From Lepeophtheirus salmonis (Eukaryota; Arthropoda; Copepoda; Siphonostomatoida; Caligidae), in assembly GCF_016086655.4 (NCBI RefSeq), contig NC_092584.1, forward strand, positions 9,847,907 through 9,911,906: a DNA stretch of 64,000 nt, written 5' to 3'. The translations under genes and the position numbers were made by a program. A model generated the notes under the pieces. It was not told the DNA's origin, ran no database searches, and saw only the letters and a list, made by a program, of their open reading frames with translations. Numbering within the stretch: position 1 is the stretch's first letter; every line of letters starts with the position of its first letter. Shown here one piece after another: positions 35,930 to 48,855 of this stretch.

Positions 35930-36417
35930 ATGGAGAGGCCTTGGTTTTTTGGATTTTTAAAAAAAATCTCCAAAAATTAAATTTAGAAAAAAAAATAAAT
36001 CAAAAATTCATAACTATTCAGAAAAAATTAACTTTTTTGAGAAAAATTTCAAAAATCCATAGCTATTCATAGAAAATTAAATTTTTAATAAAAAAAACGA
36101 TACCTACTCACAGAAATTTTCTCCAAAAAATTCAAAAATGAAATTACAAATATTAAACTTTTTCGAAAAAAAAATTCAAAAGTCCACAAAGATTCATACA
36201 AAATTTAAAAAATTTAATTTCAAATATGGAATTTTTTTTCAAAAATCCATAATTATTCACACAAATTACCTTTTAAGAAATCAAATCAAATGATACATTT
36301 TTATGCCTTGCACTATAATTTGCCAGAGTGAAAAAATGTTTTTTTTTTTAAAGAGTAAAAATTCCTAAATTTAGGGGGATTACAGCCCTTCCACCCCATC
36401 CTTTGAGGTCGCTCCTG
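35930..36417 (-). mobile_element. AT-rich non-autonomous element, copy 6
   Basis: AT-rich body with repeated CAAAAATCCATAATTATTCA-like segments. It ends GGGGGATTACAGCCCTTCC and GAGGTCGCTCCTG, the inverse family end. Confidence 0.65.
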
Positions 36418-36594
36418 TTTACAATACATATTAAAAGATGCCAACAAGCAGAACAAGAAGACGTGGGAAGAAGATCCATAGGATCACGAATGAATACATG
36501 ACACCATGTTGTATTAAATTGTGTCAGGAACATATCAATCTAATGATATTCTAATTAAAGTGTTTGCAACTAAATCAATGGGGAAAAGAATATG

Positions 36595-36851
36595 AAATTT
36601 TATTTGCAAAAGGTTAAATCTTTTTACTAAGCCATGTTTATCTTTTATTTTGTGTCATTGTTCGGGATTCGATTTATTTAGTGTTTAGATTTTTATGGAA
36701 CAGTCGGTAATTTATAGAGCTACAAATTTTATTTGCAAAAGGTTAAATCTTTTACTAAGCCTTGTTTATCTTTTATTTTGTGTCATTGTTCGGGATTTGA
36801 TTTATTTAGTGTTTCGATTTATATGGAACAGTCGGTAATTTATAGAGCTAC
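36595..36851 (-). repeat. 129-bp tandem duplication over the peptidase gene 3' end
   Basis: Two near-identical copies, 36595-36723 and 36724-36851. The copy nearest the gene includes the last 12 coding bases (36851-36840, including the TAA stop) and the start of the 3' UTR. The second copy repeats that segment downstream. Each copy carries minus-strand AATAAA hexamers. Confidence 0.92.
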
Positions 36852-39800
36852 AAATTGGAAAAGAAGGAAATGAACAGATACAATTAAATAAAAATTTGGA
36901 ATGTTAACCATTGAAGATGACTCGTCCAAATTGAACAAATTAAAAGGATTCATAAGCGTATTCTTTGTAGGAGTGGTAGTCATTTCAACGACAGCATCAT
37001 AGATCAGAGAGATGCTTTCCAAATAGTAGTCATAATTTTTAAAAGAGGCCGTGTATCCAAATCGTAAAGAATCACAGGCAGAATGGTAGCATTTTGCCAT
37101 TTCCCCTCTATATGGACCTGAAATATATATACATGCATTCATTGAGTAAGTATTATATTTATATTTAATAATCTGTTAATTATTATTTGTTTTGATTGCT
37201 GCAATTTATAATATTTAAAAAAATGAAAGATATTTTAATGATGGAGTGTCAAAATCCCGCAATACTTCAAATGAAGTAACGGGGAGTTAATTAAAAGTCA
37301 GAACCAACCTGTGTCTGTCACCAGTATTGCATGAAATCCAGAGGCAAGTATATTCTTTGGAAACCAGAATCGTGTGTGATCGCTTGTGAGAAATTCTACG
37401 TTACTTGAAATAGTTTCCCTATCTGATTTGTTCAACTTCAAATCAAATTCTAACATTTTTAGTTTGGAGTCTTTGGTCAACTGCTTCTTTAATGTCTCCA
37501 CGAGTCCAGCATCCGTCTTTTCTCTATTATAAATAGCCAAGAAATCCCCTTGATTTTTATTTTTTTTGACCCAACTGACAGCCTTAGGAGCAGGTTTGAC
37601 CCAATTTTCAGGAATGAATTGAGATTCTGACTTTGTATCGTAATTGAGAAGAGTATCGAGTATGATGACTCTTGGAGGACTCTTAATGCCATATGGTAAT
37701 AGTATTTTAGGAATGAGGAACTTTTCAACGAAAAACAAACTTCCCTGTAGACCATACTCTTCAACATCAAAAGCCACGACTATAAAACTATTGTCGGGTA
37801 TAACATTCCTTGCCATAAAGGCGCGAGTGATCTCGAGTATTCCAGCCGATCCTGATCCATTGTCATTCAGTCCATCAGTGGTTTCTAGAGTATCCCAATG
37901 AGATCCTATTATTACGATTTCATCTTCAGGTGTGCCCCATTTCTTTCCTGGATATATTCCAAAGATGTTTTTCCCAAACATGTTGTTATTCATCTTAAAT
38001 ATATTTAATTAGGTATTATGAGGTAAATATAGGAGACTTTTATTAATTGATTATTAAATCTTGCTGGAATCCCGTTACAAAAATGAAATGTATGTTAGAA
38101 AAATATTTCTTTTCTTTTTATTAAATTATTTTGAAAATCCAAACGTTGTCAGCAGTATTGTTTAAAGGGTGGTTCAACAGGAGGGGATTTGGTAAGAAAA
38201 TTTTATAAGTGGTACATAACTCAGGGGTCGTCTGCAGGGGGTGGGATGGAGCCCCCCCCCCAATTAAGGAATTAATTTATTTTACTAGGAAATTGCATTT
38301 TTTTTCAAAAAAAACACATAACTTTTTGAGAATATAAATGGATTTTTGAAAAAAGTTTTAATTTTTTTAAAAAGTTATGGATTTTTGAAGTTTTTGGGGA
38401 TTTTTTTCTTTCGTAAATAGCTATGGTATTTGTTTTTTTAATTTGAAAAAAAATCAATAATTAAAAATTTTTCAAAAAATTAAAGTTTTGAAAAAATTAT
38501 TATTTTTTTTTTTTTTTGGATATCTTTTATACAAAATCCCAAAAACAAAAAGGATTCTATGGACAACCCTGTCACTGAAACTAAATTGATTTCTACTTGT
38601 AAGGGAGTACTTGGGTTAAATAAATACTTTACAAGGGGTACATCACTAAAAAAGTTTGAGAATCCCTGGCTTAGAGTGATAAATTATTGATGCATATTTT
38701 TTAAATATAAATTGAAATTTTTTCGATGGCATTAGCTGTGATATTCCTCATCACTATGTATTATGAATTAATTATAAAAGTCTAAGGAAAAGTGCCGTTT
38801 TTCATCATTTTTAGCCTAAAAATAGAGATATATCGAGTGCAGAACAAGATACAGAATCAATAAAAACACTTTTTAATTGAAAAACACTTTTACATAAGTT
38901 TTATTAATCCTACTTTTTATTTGGGGATTGATTTAAGGACAAAAAAGGTCTCTGAACAATAATAGTCTCGGATTACTATAATTTTAGATGTTTCAGATGA
39001 CTAAAAAAAATTGAGATCAGCTTTGGGACTGTTCGCTCAAAGATAAACTACTTTTTTGGCTTGAATTCATTTGTACAAAATGAGCCTTCTCCTGTTGTAA
39101 TGGTTTCATAGTTGAGATGAATGGTTTTACTAATAGCAAGAGATTTTGGGCCTTTTGTCCCCGGTTTATCTTTTTGTGGAAAGGTTATGAATAGGGAGGT
39201 TATTTTTTTATTAAAAAAAAATAACGTTGTTTATAAATTAGAAAAGGAAAACTTGTTCCTCTAAATTAAGAATCCTCCCCTATCTTTAGTGTAAATTATT
39301 TTAAAAATGCATAATTTTTATTTAAATACATAGAAATTCAAAAATATTTTCCTTGTACTAATGTTATTTTTAATATTGAAGGTTATCCACTCTAAAACAG
39401 TTATTCATTTTCTTCCCCCAAAATCATATAACGGGCAGCACCATCTAACAAGGGTTTTAATTTATTAGTATCATATTTCTAAGGGTGGGCAACTGGGTGA
39501 GCAGGAGCGAGATTACTAAAGTACTAAAGTTATTTTATGATTTGAATTGTTCCTCGTCAAGAAATCAGACTCTTATACATTTCACCAATATCATTATACT
39601 AATTATACTGCACAAGGCTTAGCGGCAAAAAAGTATATTAGGAAAAATGATAATCCAACAACTATTTGGTAAATAATGAAAAAAAAAAAAAAGGACAAAC
39701 AACAGCTGTCTTTCCTTTTCTAATCTCAAAACAGGTATTTATCTATATTATTTTAGCTTTATATATATCTCGCTCTCACCTTATTTTCAAGCTAACTTTT

Positions 39801-42800
39801 TTCTATACAAAAAGGACATCTTTAATTATAAGTAAGGAAGGGGTATGTGTAAAGAAAAGAATTAGTTTACCGATTAGAAAAGTGAAAACAGCTGTTGCGT
39901 ATGCTCTTCCTTTTTTCTTTTTTTTCATCTCGAATTAAAAGGATGATTAGTAAATTGTTTAATGAAACATTTAATATTTTTCTATGATATAATATTGTAT
40001 TATGAATTTCTAAAACGATTTGCAATAAATGTAGGCGAGAATGCTTACGTTTGAGGAAGAAATTAACACTCTGACGACCCATAAATGATGACCAAAGCCA
40101 GGAAAGAGCCCAATTAAGAACGCTTTTTCCTTTTTTAAATTTTTAAAAGTAGTTTTTTTCATTACAAAAAAAAGCATCTATTGATAAATAGATTTATAAT
40201 TTGTTAAATTAGACGGGAAAACCCCTTTAAATCAGAGAACTGGAAGTAGTATTTAGTTTAAATTGTTGGGTTTTGGTTTTGGAAATCTAGGAATTATAGA
40301 CCGATCTATGACAGTTATATTTTTTTGTTAATCTGTCCAAGCTCAATTTGTACCGGTTACGTTCTAAAAAAAGATTTAAATGCACACGAAAAAAATATAT
40401 ATTTTACTCAATGCGTGTAGGTTCGATTCACGGTACGTCCTATAGAAAGAAAAATGCATTATATAAATGGACTTCAATGACATTTTCCAAGTAAGTCATT
40501 TTTCATTTTCTAATTTTTAAAAGTAGTTTTTTCAGCACAAACTACTCAACTCTAGTTATGGAATATAATCTAGCTAACTGACTGAGATATGACATCTCTC
40601 AGAGTTATAATTTTTTTATGACAATATCTGAGACGTTTTTTTATCACTAACCAACATTCCAGCAATTTCGTGCAGAGATATATCTTACAGTAGTTTCATT
40701 TATGTACAACGTCTGACATTCAAAAAGTTGAATCCCTCCAATGAGTCCACTGGAGTGAATTTGCCCGGTTATAAAATTCCCCACATCCTTTTTCCATGTC
40801 TTCTCCGTTTCAAAACTCCGGGGCACCGTAAAAACATTTTCTAAAATAGTTCTTAGACGTAGTTTACTAATAGAAGGTCCGGAATATTTTACGTATCCAT
40901 CTAAACGTCTGTTTTCCCTATGAATAAATCCCAATTATAGATATTTTTTGTCATGGAATCAAATACGAATGTAGTACTTACATAATAACTTCTTGGAAAA
41001 GTGAAAACTCATTCAAATCAACTTGTTTTTCACTCAGGTGAATAACGTGTTTTTTAAGAAATATTTGCATTGCTTTCGATTCATGGTAATTTTCTTTGAG
41101 GAGTAAGCTCTTTGGATTGATAAATAATTTAGTTTCCGATCGTAGATGATCCATTTTGCTTTCATTTCTACACAAATGTTAAGGATGGGAAATTAGTTAT
41201 TAACAATTTAATATTGGTCGACCGTTTTTCTACAGTCTTAATATCATTCAACTAAATGTGTAAGGGGAGGAAGGTCACTTTAAACATAATCTACACGGCT
41301 TTGTAAATAAATTTTGGAAACTGCTTTATCATAGCTCCCATTTTGAACTTTACGATATAAATTGGTTTGGTGTGAATGGGTGAATTATAAAACTTTGTTT
41401 ACAAAGTTAGTCATTTCTGTAAAAACTTTTGAACTTTAAGAAAAATGAGGTTGCAAAAGTCATTGTACACGTCGATGATAAAAAGTTGAGATGAACGCAG
41501 AAATTAAATGGCAAAATACAAGAGTCATCACCTCCGATTCGACTGAAGTCCAGCCAGTTTTGAAGTAAAAGAATCGTCCTGGTTTTTGTAGCAGTGAACA
41601 ACGATGTACTCCGATAGAACAGAGAACCTTAATATCCCGAAGGACGTCTTGCTAACATGACGAAGGAAAATTTTGGTTTGAACAATATGGTACGTGAGGG
41701 GTCCCATTTCTCGCGAAGATTGAAATTTAGCCTTCAAGAACAGGTCAAAAAATGATTCTACCACAGTATTAGTTCCTTAAAGACTATTATCATCAAGAAC
41801 TGTAGGAGGATCCCAGCTGATCATGTAATCAAGACTGTAGCATGATTCAGACCAAGGATCACAAAGGTTATTTAAGCTGGAGGAAGTCACATCAAATGAA
41901 TCAAAACACAAGATTACTTGCAACAAATTCACAAAGTTTTAACTAGATTTGAACAATGATTAACCATACTATAAATATTCAACGTACGTTGGGAGGGGGC
42001 TGTAGCCCCCCTCCATTAAGGAATTTTTGCTTTTTACTAGAAAATGTAATATATGATATTTTTTTTTATAGAAAATTTAATTTCTTGAGAATAATTATGG
42101 ATCTTTCGAAAAAAATTCCATAAATCTTTGCATAAAAGGGAATATTTGATATTCAATTTTTGAAATTGTTTACAAAAAATACATTTTTTTGATTTCAATT
42201 GTAGATTTTTTAATTTTTTTCAAAAAAATTTAATATTTTAAATTTTTTCCGAAAATCCAGCCCCTTCTCCCTCTCCTGCGGAAGCCCCCGATATTATAAT
42301 TTGACGAGAATCAATTCGGTTTTTTTTCTGTAAAGCCCTCTAAGTGGTTTGACTTTTGCGATGAGATAAATTTATGAATATTCTATATATGAAATGTACA
42401 CTCTTTTTTTTTCTTCTTTTTTTTTAAAACCAACTTAAGGCTATTTTCTATTTGCATAATAAAGAATTAAAACAATTTTTTTTAATAATTATTATTCAGA
42501 TGCCATGAAATTAATAGATCAAACAAGGTCTTTAATGGTTGCTTGAACTCTACTCCCTCTTTCATTTCATATTTTAAGGCACACCTGACCAAACTTAAAA
42601 TTCTAACGCATCGTAAAGATAAACGGTTTAAACTTTTAAAAACATTGACTTCTTTTTTTGCAAAAAAACAGGATGTTGAACCTTAATATTAGTTATTTAC
42701 AAATAAATAGACTCAATTATCAGAATAGGCCCGAGGTGTTTTGATCAAACTATCATAAGACCATATTATGATATTCTCTTTATCCTCTTTCAAAACGAAA

Positions 42801-43351
42801 AACAAGAATTGTGTAAAGGATATCAAATGGGCAGAAAAGTACAGGGGTTCACATATAGATGGCCCTATTTTTTTGATTAACTTCATTTGTATCCACCTTT
42901 AAAAGACTACTGTCCAAACATCATGCCAATTTAATCGTTTGTTTGTGAGTTGTTATACTATGCGTCAATCAATATTTGATATTTCCTAAGCAATGGATCA
43001 AAAACTACGTCTGTTTTAATTTTACAGTGCTTATTGATGGGGAAAAATACTCCTTTTCAAGCTAAGAAAGGGCTTGAAAAGTGTTATGGGGACTCCGATT
43101 TATAAAGCAACTTAAAAACAATAATAATAAACAATTTTGAATGGGAAACATGTGTTTTCTTTGTAAATATCCGGGACTTTTCATAACATGTATAAAGTAA
43201 TATAATCTTACTTTGTAAGTGCCCCAATGATTTCAGACACATATCTCTCGGTTATTGCTTTGGTTAACTTCTCATCCAGGGCTTCACCCTCATAGAAATG
43301 AATGAATATTAAAATAAGCACTATTTGCAGTTGTAAAATACACTGGATCAT
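36840..43351 (-). CDS. Secreted, probably GPI-anchored M28-family zinc peptidase (five exons, complete)
   Basis: Predicted extracellular metallopeptidase of 505 residues, close in architecture to carboxypeptidase Q-like M28 enzymes. Exons in transcription order: 43351-43212, 41167-40982, 40917-40689, 37993-37309 and 37117-36840. All junctions are GT-AG and phases close exactly. Residues 1-24 form a signal peptide ending EGEA. The catalytic domain starts near residue 191. Zinc ligands and catalytic residues are in family order: H217 and D219 (GSHWDT), D229 (NDNGSG), E263 and E264 (DVEEYGLQGS), D298 (ILDT) and H425 (CYHSACDS). The tail DESSSMVNIP then about 17 hydrophobic residues to the TAA stop resembles a GPI-attachment signal. 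Residues 25-185 are poorly conserved. Substrate cannot be read from the sequence; aminopeptidase or dipeptidase activity are alternatives. Introns 1 (about 2.0 kb) and 3 (about 2.7 kb) carry AT-rich repeats. Hexamers AATAAA follow the stop on the minus strand near 36806 and 36777. Confidence 0.9.
38222..38571 (+). mobile_element. AT-rich non-autonomous element, copy 7, in peptidase intron 3
   Basis: Left end CAGGGGTCGTCTGCAGGGGG; GC-rich block; AT-rich body; right end GGACAACCCTG, an imperfect inverse of the left end. No clear 8-bp target duplication is visible. Confidence 0.7.
38572..40680. other. Remainder of peptidase intron 3
   Basis: Unique-looking AT-rich intron sequence with no exon recognised. 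A segment near 40100-40155 (AATTTTTAAAAGTAGTTTTT) recurs near 40510-40535. Confidence 0.45.
41168..43211. other. Peptidase intron 1
   Basis: Contains overlapping short minus-strand ORFs at 41407-41764 with no recognised domain, and AT-rich element copy 8. The boundaries are GT-AG on the minus strand. Confidence 0.6.
41985..42290 (+). mobile_element. AT-rich non-autonomous element, copy 8, in peptidase intron 1
   Basis: Both GC-rich ends are present: GGGAGGGGGCTGTAGCCCCC at left and CCAGCCCCTTCTCCC then CTCCTGCGGAAGCCCCC at right, around a short AT-rich body. Confidence 0.75.
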
Positions 43352-43870
43352 ATTTAAAAATGAAACTACGTTTCCAGTCAGTGAATGAAGAAACTTCCAG
43401 GTTCGTTTTTTTTATTATTATTATTCACATGGCAGTCCAATTTTTGTTTTTTAAACTATGTATATACATCGAAACATTAAAAAGCCTTCTTTAATCATAT
43501 TAAAAAAAAAACAAAAAAAAAACTTGTAATTTCATTCAAGGTCTAAAATAAAAATAACGTGTTAGCTCCAACCTGACATAAACATAAATAAAAATTAACT
43601 CATATGGATAAAAATTGAATCAATAATAGTAGTTATCTTTCTTTGAACATTTAATTCGATGATATCTTCAAGAAAGAAAATAATAAGAATCATATCATGA
43701 AATATAGGGGCACCTGGGGAATAATTGCAACACAACATACGTACGGGGCCGACCACTATTATTCACCCATTTTAGCACACAAAGTATTAAAGTCAATTTT
43801 AGGATCCTGGGTGAATTAGAAAACAAGTTTATGAACTGTTAATTGAAACAAAAAGAACATGTTGTAGTCA
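43352..43870. promoter_or_regulatory. Upstream region of the peptidase gene
   Basis: Presumed promoter and 5' UTR by position. AT-rich with A/T runs at 43500-43525; no core promoter elements identified. Confidence 0.25.
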
Positions 43871-43879
43871 AATGCCCCC

Positions 43880-44190
43880 CCCTCGGAATTGATGGGAAGC
43901 TCCAAGCGGTGGCGAAAGATAATGCTGACCCCTTGGTGTACTCGGCGCTCATGAAGGCCCAGGTGTTTTTGAAAGAGGTCTTCAGGGCGCAGGTGCTGTT
44001 GTGTCGTCTTCTACTGGCCTAGATGGAATAGTCAAGGGGACTGAGGTCTGGCCTCTGCGGCATCCAGTAGTCCTTTGTCCGGAAGTGCATGTTGGCTTGG
44101 AGCTACTCTTAGTTTTCATTATGCTGTAAGAAGGTGCTCCATCTTTTTGGAACATCCAGGTGGAAATGCCAACGATGTATTTGATCCATA
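43880..44190 (-). pseudogene. Tc1/mariner-type transposase C-terminal remnant
   Basis: Minus strand reads HFRTKDYWMPQRPDLSPLDY, then broken frames ending in the tail of an IS630-superfamily transposase. This patch is distinctly GC-richer than its surroundings, suggesting a young or foreign insertion. Confidence 0.7.
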
Positions 44191-44394
44191 GGAGAGCTTT
44201 GATTTCCAGAATTTTGACATACTCATCAGTCTTTAACCTGTAATATTTGATATTCGCTTATACAGATTTAACTATAAGTTTTATGCCTATTTAATTTTTA
44301 TTATTTCAGAAATAGGTTCATTGGGGATTAAAAAGCTATGTCTTATTATTTCAGAAAATTTTTTGGACTTTAGTCTATATTTCATAATTTATTC

Positions 44395-44840
44395 AATATA
44401 TCCACCTCTTTTATAAACTGCTTCTCTTAAACGAAATTAAATTGCCACCCACGCTGCACACACCATATCTTTGGGAAGTTTGTAGGAGTTCCTGTAAAGC
44501 TTTGCTCTAATTTTTAGGACACTTTTTGGATTGCTAGCCGACCTTGGGCGTATATTTCTTGGCTTGTCCTCAATACTTTTACCATCTCAAATGTTCTCGA
44601 TGTTATATTTGAAGAACTCAGACTAAATATATTTGGTTTGGATAAAAATTTTATACTTACTTTCTTATATGATGCATTTTAAATAATAAAAAGGACTTTA
44701 ATTGGATTCGTTTAATGGCAGATGAGAAAAATTGAACATAAATTGCGTTACAAGCAATCAAATCGCAGATAGGATACTTTTTCATCAAAATATTAGTGGC
44801 CAAATCTTTGAGGCTTAAGACTTTTGGACAACCCTGTAGG
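44395..44840 (-). pseudogene. Tc1/mariner-type transposase C-terminal remnant with one end
   Basis: Minus strand reads KLPKDMVCAAWVAI, a stop, FRLREAVYKRGGYIE then a stop. This is the standard C-terminal block and end of the transposase. GACTTTTGGACAACCCTGTA at about 44820 resembles an inverted end; the partner was not found. Confidence 0.7.
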
Positions 44841-46435
44841 TCTAATATTGTTTGAATATAATTAAAAATTATCCTAAAGATTATTTTTGAATCAATTAAG
44901 CGGAACTGGTTTTATTAAACCTAGCTAAAGCTTAGTACAACAAACCAACATATGCTTGCTATTGTTTAAATCAATTTATAGTTTATATCAGTGAGTAATT
45001 TCCATACAAATTATATTTTAATGATCTATTATTATTAAATATTTCAAGTATCCCCAATGCCAAGGATTTTTAGACCATACCAATTAAAGTGTTCCGAACT
45101 TTTACCTTAAATTATTATAAAATATATTTGAATCATTAAATTCAATACAAAATCATACTTTAATTGAACATTCAGGATTATATATTCTATTAATTTACAT
45201 TGTAAACCGTTGACAAATCCCTTAAGTGATGATTATCTCGAATAAGAATGTCATTAAAGAAATTCCTTTGAACATAAAATTTACTATGTATCCTTCCAAA
45301 AGTACAATGTTTATTACAAAAATGGTATGTCTGATATTAGAAGGCATAGAATGCTTAGTCTAGTTGTGTCACTTAAAATATGAGGTTAGAATTGTATTTA
45401 ATATAATTGATGCATTAAATTGGATTCATTAAAAGTTAAGAGATAGTTTCTTGCTTCATAAATTAGCTAGTGGTAGTATTAGGGAGCGACGGATAGACAA
45501 ACTTTACTTTAATAGTATAGATGATAAGTCATCTCAATGTTACGCTCAGTTTTCATGAGAACACTTATACGTAGTTACTCAATACTTAGATGTTCTCTCC
45601 ACAAAAATTGTTTTGATATATTTTTCTGATTCTATTTAACTACATTTAAGAGTTTTATAAATTATGATATATAAAATCATTTGTGGAAATATTTTATCTA
45701 TTCACAAAACACAAAATATTTGGATACGTTTTACAGATAGGTCTCAACGTCAGCTTTAAGGTGCCTATATAAACCCAACTACATACTGTTATTCATACCG
45801 ATTAGCAGTACTACCCAGAAGATTACTAAAGACATACCACAAACAGTAATCAAACGATTATATTGCTCAGTTGATGTCTTCATATTTTGTATCCTTTATG
45901 TTGCACTCTAGAAAATATTGCGGAGAAATGCTTAACGCAGAAATGAAACAATAAGGAAAACTTCTGAAAAGAGTACTTATAATTCTTACGCATCTATTCC
46001 AGGACGGAAGGATGACATCACATGAAATATGTCAATCCGGTACTACTGGCAGGATATGATAACCAATTTTCAGATCAGCTAAAAGCATAACGAGCTTTTG
46101 AGTCAACTCAAACCCTAAAAATAAAATGGATATGAATCTAATGTAACTAAGATGTCTAATCAAGTTAGGAAACGGAGACCACGTGATCATTATTTGTACA
46201 AGTATACAAGAGTGATCAGAAAAATATACAAGCTCAGCGTGAAGATGGCAGCATTCGTAATAAATACTGGGTGGTCCATTGAACTCTGAACACTCACTAA
46301 TTCCATAATTAATAAAGGTTGTTGAGTGATTGAAATTAATTCAATTTTGTATATATTAAAGCATAAACAATTGGTTAGAAAACGAACAAAAACTGAGCTC
46401 CCTAGTGTACGTACAAGTCATAGAAATTATACTTA
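44841..46435. other. No gene seen
   Basis: AT-rich. A 32-base segment at 45570-45601 (ACGTAGTTACTCAATACTTA and onward) is a diverged match to the interior of the TIR element at 1141-2099. Confidence 0.4.
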
Positions 46436-46439
46436 AATG

Positions 46440-46930
46440 TGAACTACTATTCGTGATCTCCAAGCAGTTGTTTGTCTCCAGAACTCCCTTCTACGCCGTC
46501 AACAATTCCAAAACGTTGGGGAGGAAGATGGGCTCTTTCAGAAAGGGCAAACCAGATCCAGAGATGTGAAAGAAAACAGCCCAGGCCAATAACTTCAAGT
46601 CTATGAGGGTCTATGCAAGAGATCTCAGGATTTCACACCAGGCTGTTCAGAGAACTATAAAAAAAATGGGCAGAAAGAACTTTTGAGTTGCCACTTTTGA
46701 CACCAGCAATGAAATAAATCCCATCTCCTCCATTACAATAGTCTTTTGAACACTTTTTTGACACTTTTGGATGAATGTCGAATGGAAGAACTGCAGGATC
46801 TCTCATCCCAACATCGAGTCCCTCAAAGTCACTGTCACCTAGTACTGGGACGCCATGACAGTGGACTACATCCGCAGTGGGTGCCAGGCCTTCCAATGGG
46901 GATCTACATTAATGACTCAGAGAGCTCTTA
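46440..46930 (+). pseudogene. Deleted Tc1/mariner-type transposase copy
   Basis: HTH region VISKQLFVSRTPFYAVNNSK, RKMGSFRKGKPDPEM, a stop, then FKSMRVYARDLRISHQAVQR and TIKKMGRK. After a deletion removing the catalytic core it resumes VEWKNCRISHPNIESLKVTV and YWDAMTVDYIRSGCQAF. It has the same deletion style as the 8.4 and 10.8 kb copies. Confidence 0.82.
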
Positions 46931-48525
46931 TACACATCTATTTATAGTATTAATTTTGTTGAAATTTTGTTACATAAATCAATATATAATTTTGATCAGA
47001 AATTATATATTTCCAGTGTATCCAACAGCTTTTTATATTTCTTTTTACCACGTTCAGTTTTTAAGATGAGGATAATAATAATTATTTTTATAAGTTTGCT
47101 TATATATTTTTGGTAAATCAGTCAATTTGATAATGTTGTCAATGGTCTTTAAATACTAATACAATGTACTATGTAATAATAACATTAAATTAGTATGTTT
47201 GAATTAAAGTTGAAGGAATTAACTATAATGAATAAAAAAATTGAGTGGAATATGGAACTCTTAAAGAAATGAAAAATATATTTAAAATAATTGGGTGAAT
47301 CCTCAAATTGGGCCCCAAAGATATGCTTGTCAAAGCGTGAAAACATTGAAAATCATTGCATTTCCTTAGTTTTACTCTGACTATACACTCAAATTCAAGC
47401 TTCTCACCCCCTAAAATATATAATACGATACCAAAATCATACTTTTATCAAAAGTAAGACCTTAAAAATGAGGGACATATCTTTTTCACTATGTGAGTGC
47501 CACCTAGTGGTTAAGATTTAAAAAAAATCATAGCTGGCTGGCCGATTGGCCAATTTTAAAATCATTTGTTTAGATGATCATATTTAATGATACTCTATGC
47601 AACAGCGTAGTTAAAATAAATTTTCATTATAGTGGCCATAAAATTGTTTGAACATTTGTTGAAATATAATGAAACTACCCTCAATCTCTTTTTATTATTA
47701 ATTCATTCTTGAGTTACGTTTATGCATTTCATTATGTGACTATGAGATATAATTGAACTAAACAGTGAGATGAAACAATGCGACGTCAACGCATGAAACA
47801 TCAGTTCTACTGCAAAAAAAAAATCTTGCCATTCCTCCTAAAAAAGTAACATTGATTCAACTTAAGAGACATTTAGTGAGTAAAAAAGAAATTATGGATG
47901 CAAATTAAAGTCATTTTTGATATAAGAAATAATATTGTATTCATATACTATGACTTATATTTTAAATATTATGACAAATTATGTTAATGAAATCTGTCTG
48001 GGGTTTTGCTTGTAGCATCGAGATTAACTTCATATTTTAAGAAAAATAATAAAAACAATGAATATTTCTTTAGATGAGGTATAACAACGAGTGTGTATAG
48101 GTCTAGCTTAGCCATGTAGAGTTCTAGAGACTAAAGTACTCTCTGGCTCAGCACGTTATATTAAAAAAATATCTAACTGTTATTAATATTTTTCCGTCTT
48201 GAGGGAAGAAACACGTGTCAGGCCATCAAAAGTGGTGAGTAACATTGCATATTTTAGAAAGAGGATTTGTCTATATATTGATAGCTAAGTATGTCTGTTC
48301 ATCAGCGGTAAATAACTTCTGGTCAAGGCTGGGTATTGGTATGTTCATAAAATATAAGAAATAGAATTTAATTCTTAAGTTCTATAAGAAAATTAATGAA
48401 CTCGGAATAAATGACTCCGAGACTATTAAATTAAGAAAGCTGAATAAGGGGTGTACTCGTCACCCTCAAAGAGCCCTAGATAATGCAAAAATAATAGGTT
48501 TCTACTCCATGAAAGTGATGGATCA
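46931..48525. other. No gene seen
   Basis: AT-rich; short ORFs only. Confidence 0.4.
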
Positions 48526-48526
48526 C

Positions 48527-48855
48527 CAAGAACGTCTGAAGGGGAGGCTGGAAGGGATGTAGCCTCCTCCACATAAAAATATATTTTACGCAGTGAAGCA
48601 AAAAATATAATATTAGAAATTTTCTTTTAAAAAATATAATTTTTTTTTAATAGGTATGGGTTTATGGATTTTTTTTTCCAAAAAATTTAATGATTTGAAA
48701 TTTTTTGGGAAAAAAAATTTAATTTTCTGAGAGTAGTTATGAATTTTTGAAATTTTTTTCCAAAAAATTTATTTTTCTGTGAATAACTGTAGAATTTAAA
48801 AAACAACGATCCCCCCCCCTCAAAAAAATAAATATATAATCTTCTGGACGCCCCT
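48527..48855 (+). mobile_element. AT-rich non-autonomous element, copy 9
   Basis: Left GAAGGGGAGGCTGGAAGGG and GATGTAGCC; AT-rich body; C run; right end CTTCTGGACGCCCCTG. Confidence 0.7.

Noticed and set aside
37644..37901. Plus ORF opposite the M28 catalytic exon
   Set aside because: Antisense shadow of the peptidase exon with metal ligands on the other strand.
40425..40450. tRNA B-box-like GGTTCGATTC
   Set aside because: Flanking bases do not pair into a T stem and no A box or acceptor stem was found upstream.
41407..41764. Minus ORFs inside peptidase intron 1, considered as extra exons
   Set aside because: The spliced frame closes perfectly without them and no matching donor/acceptor phases were found.
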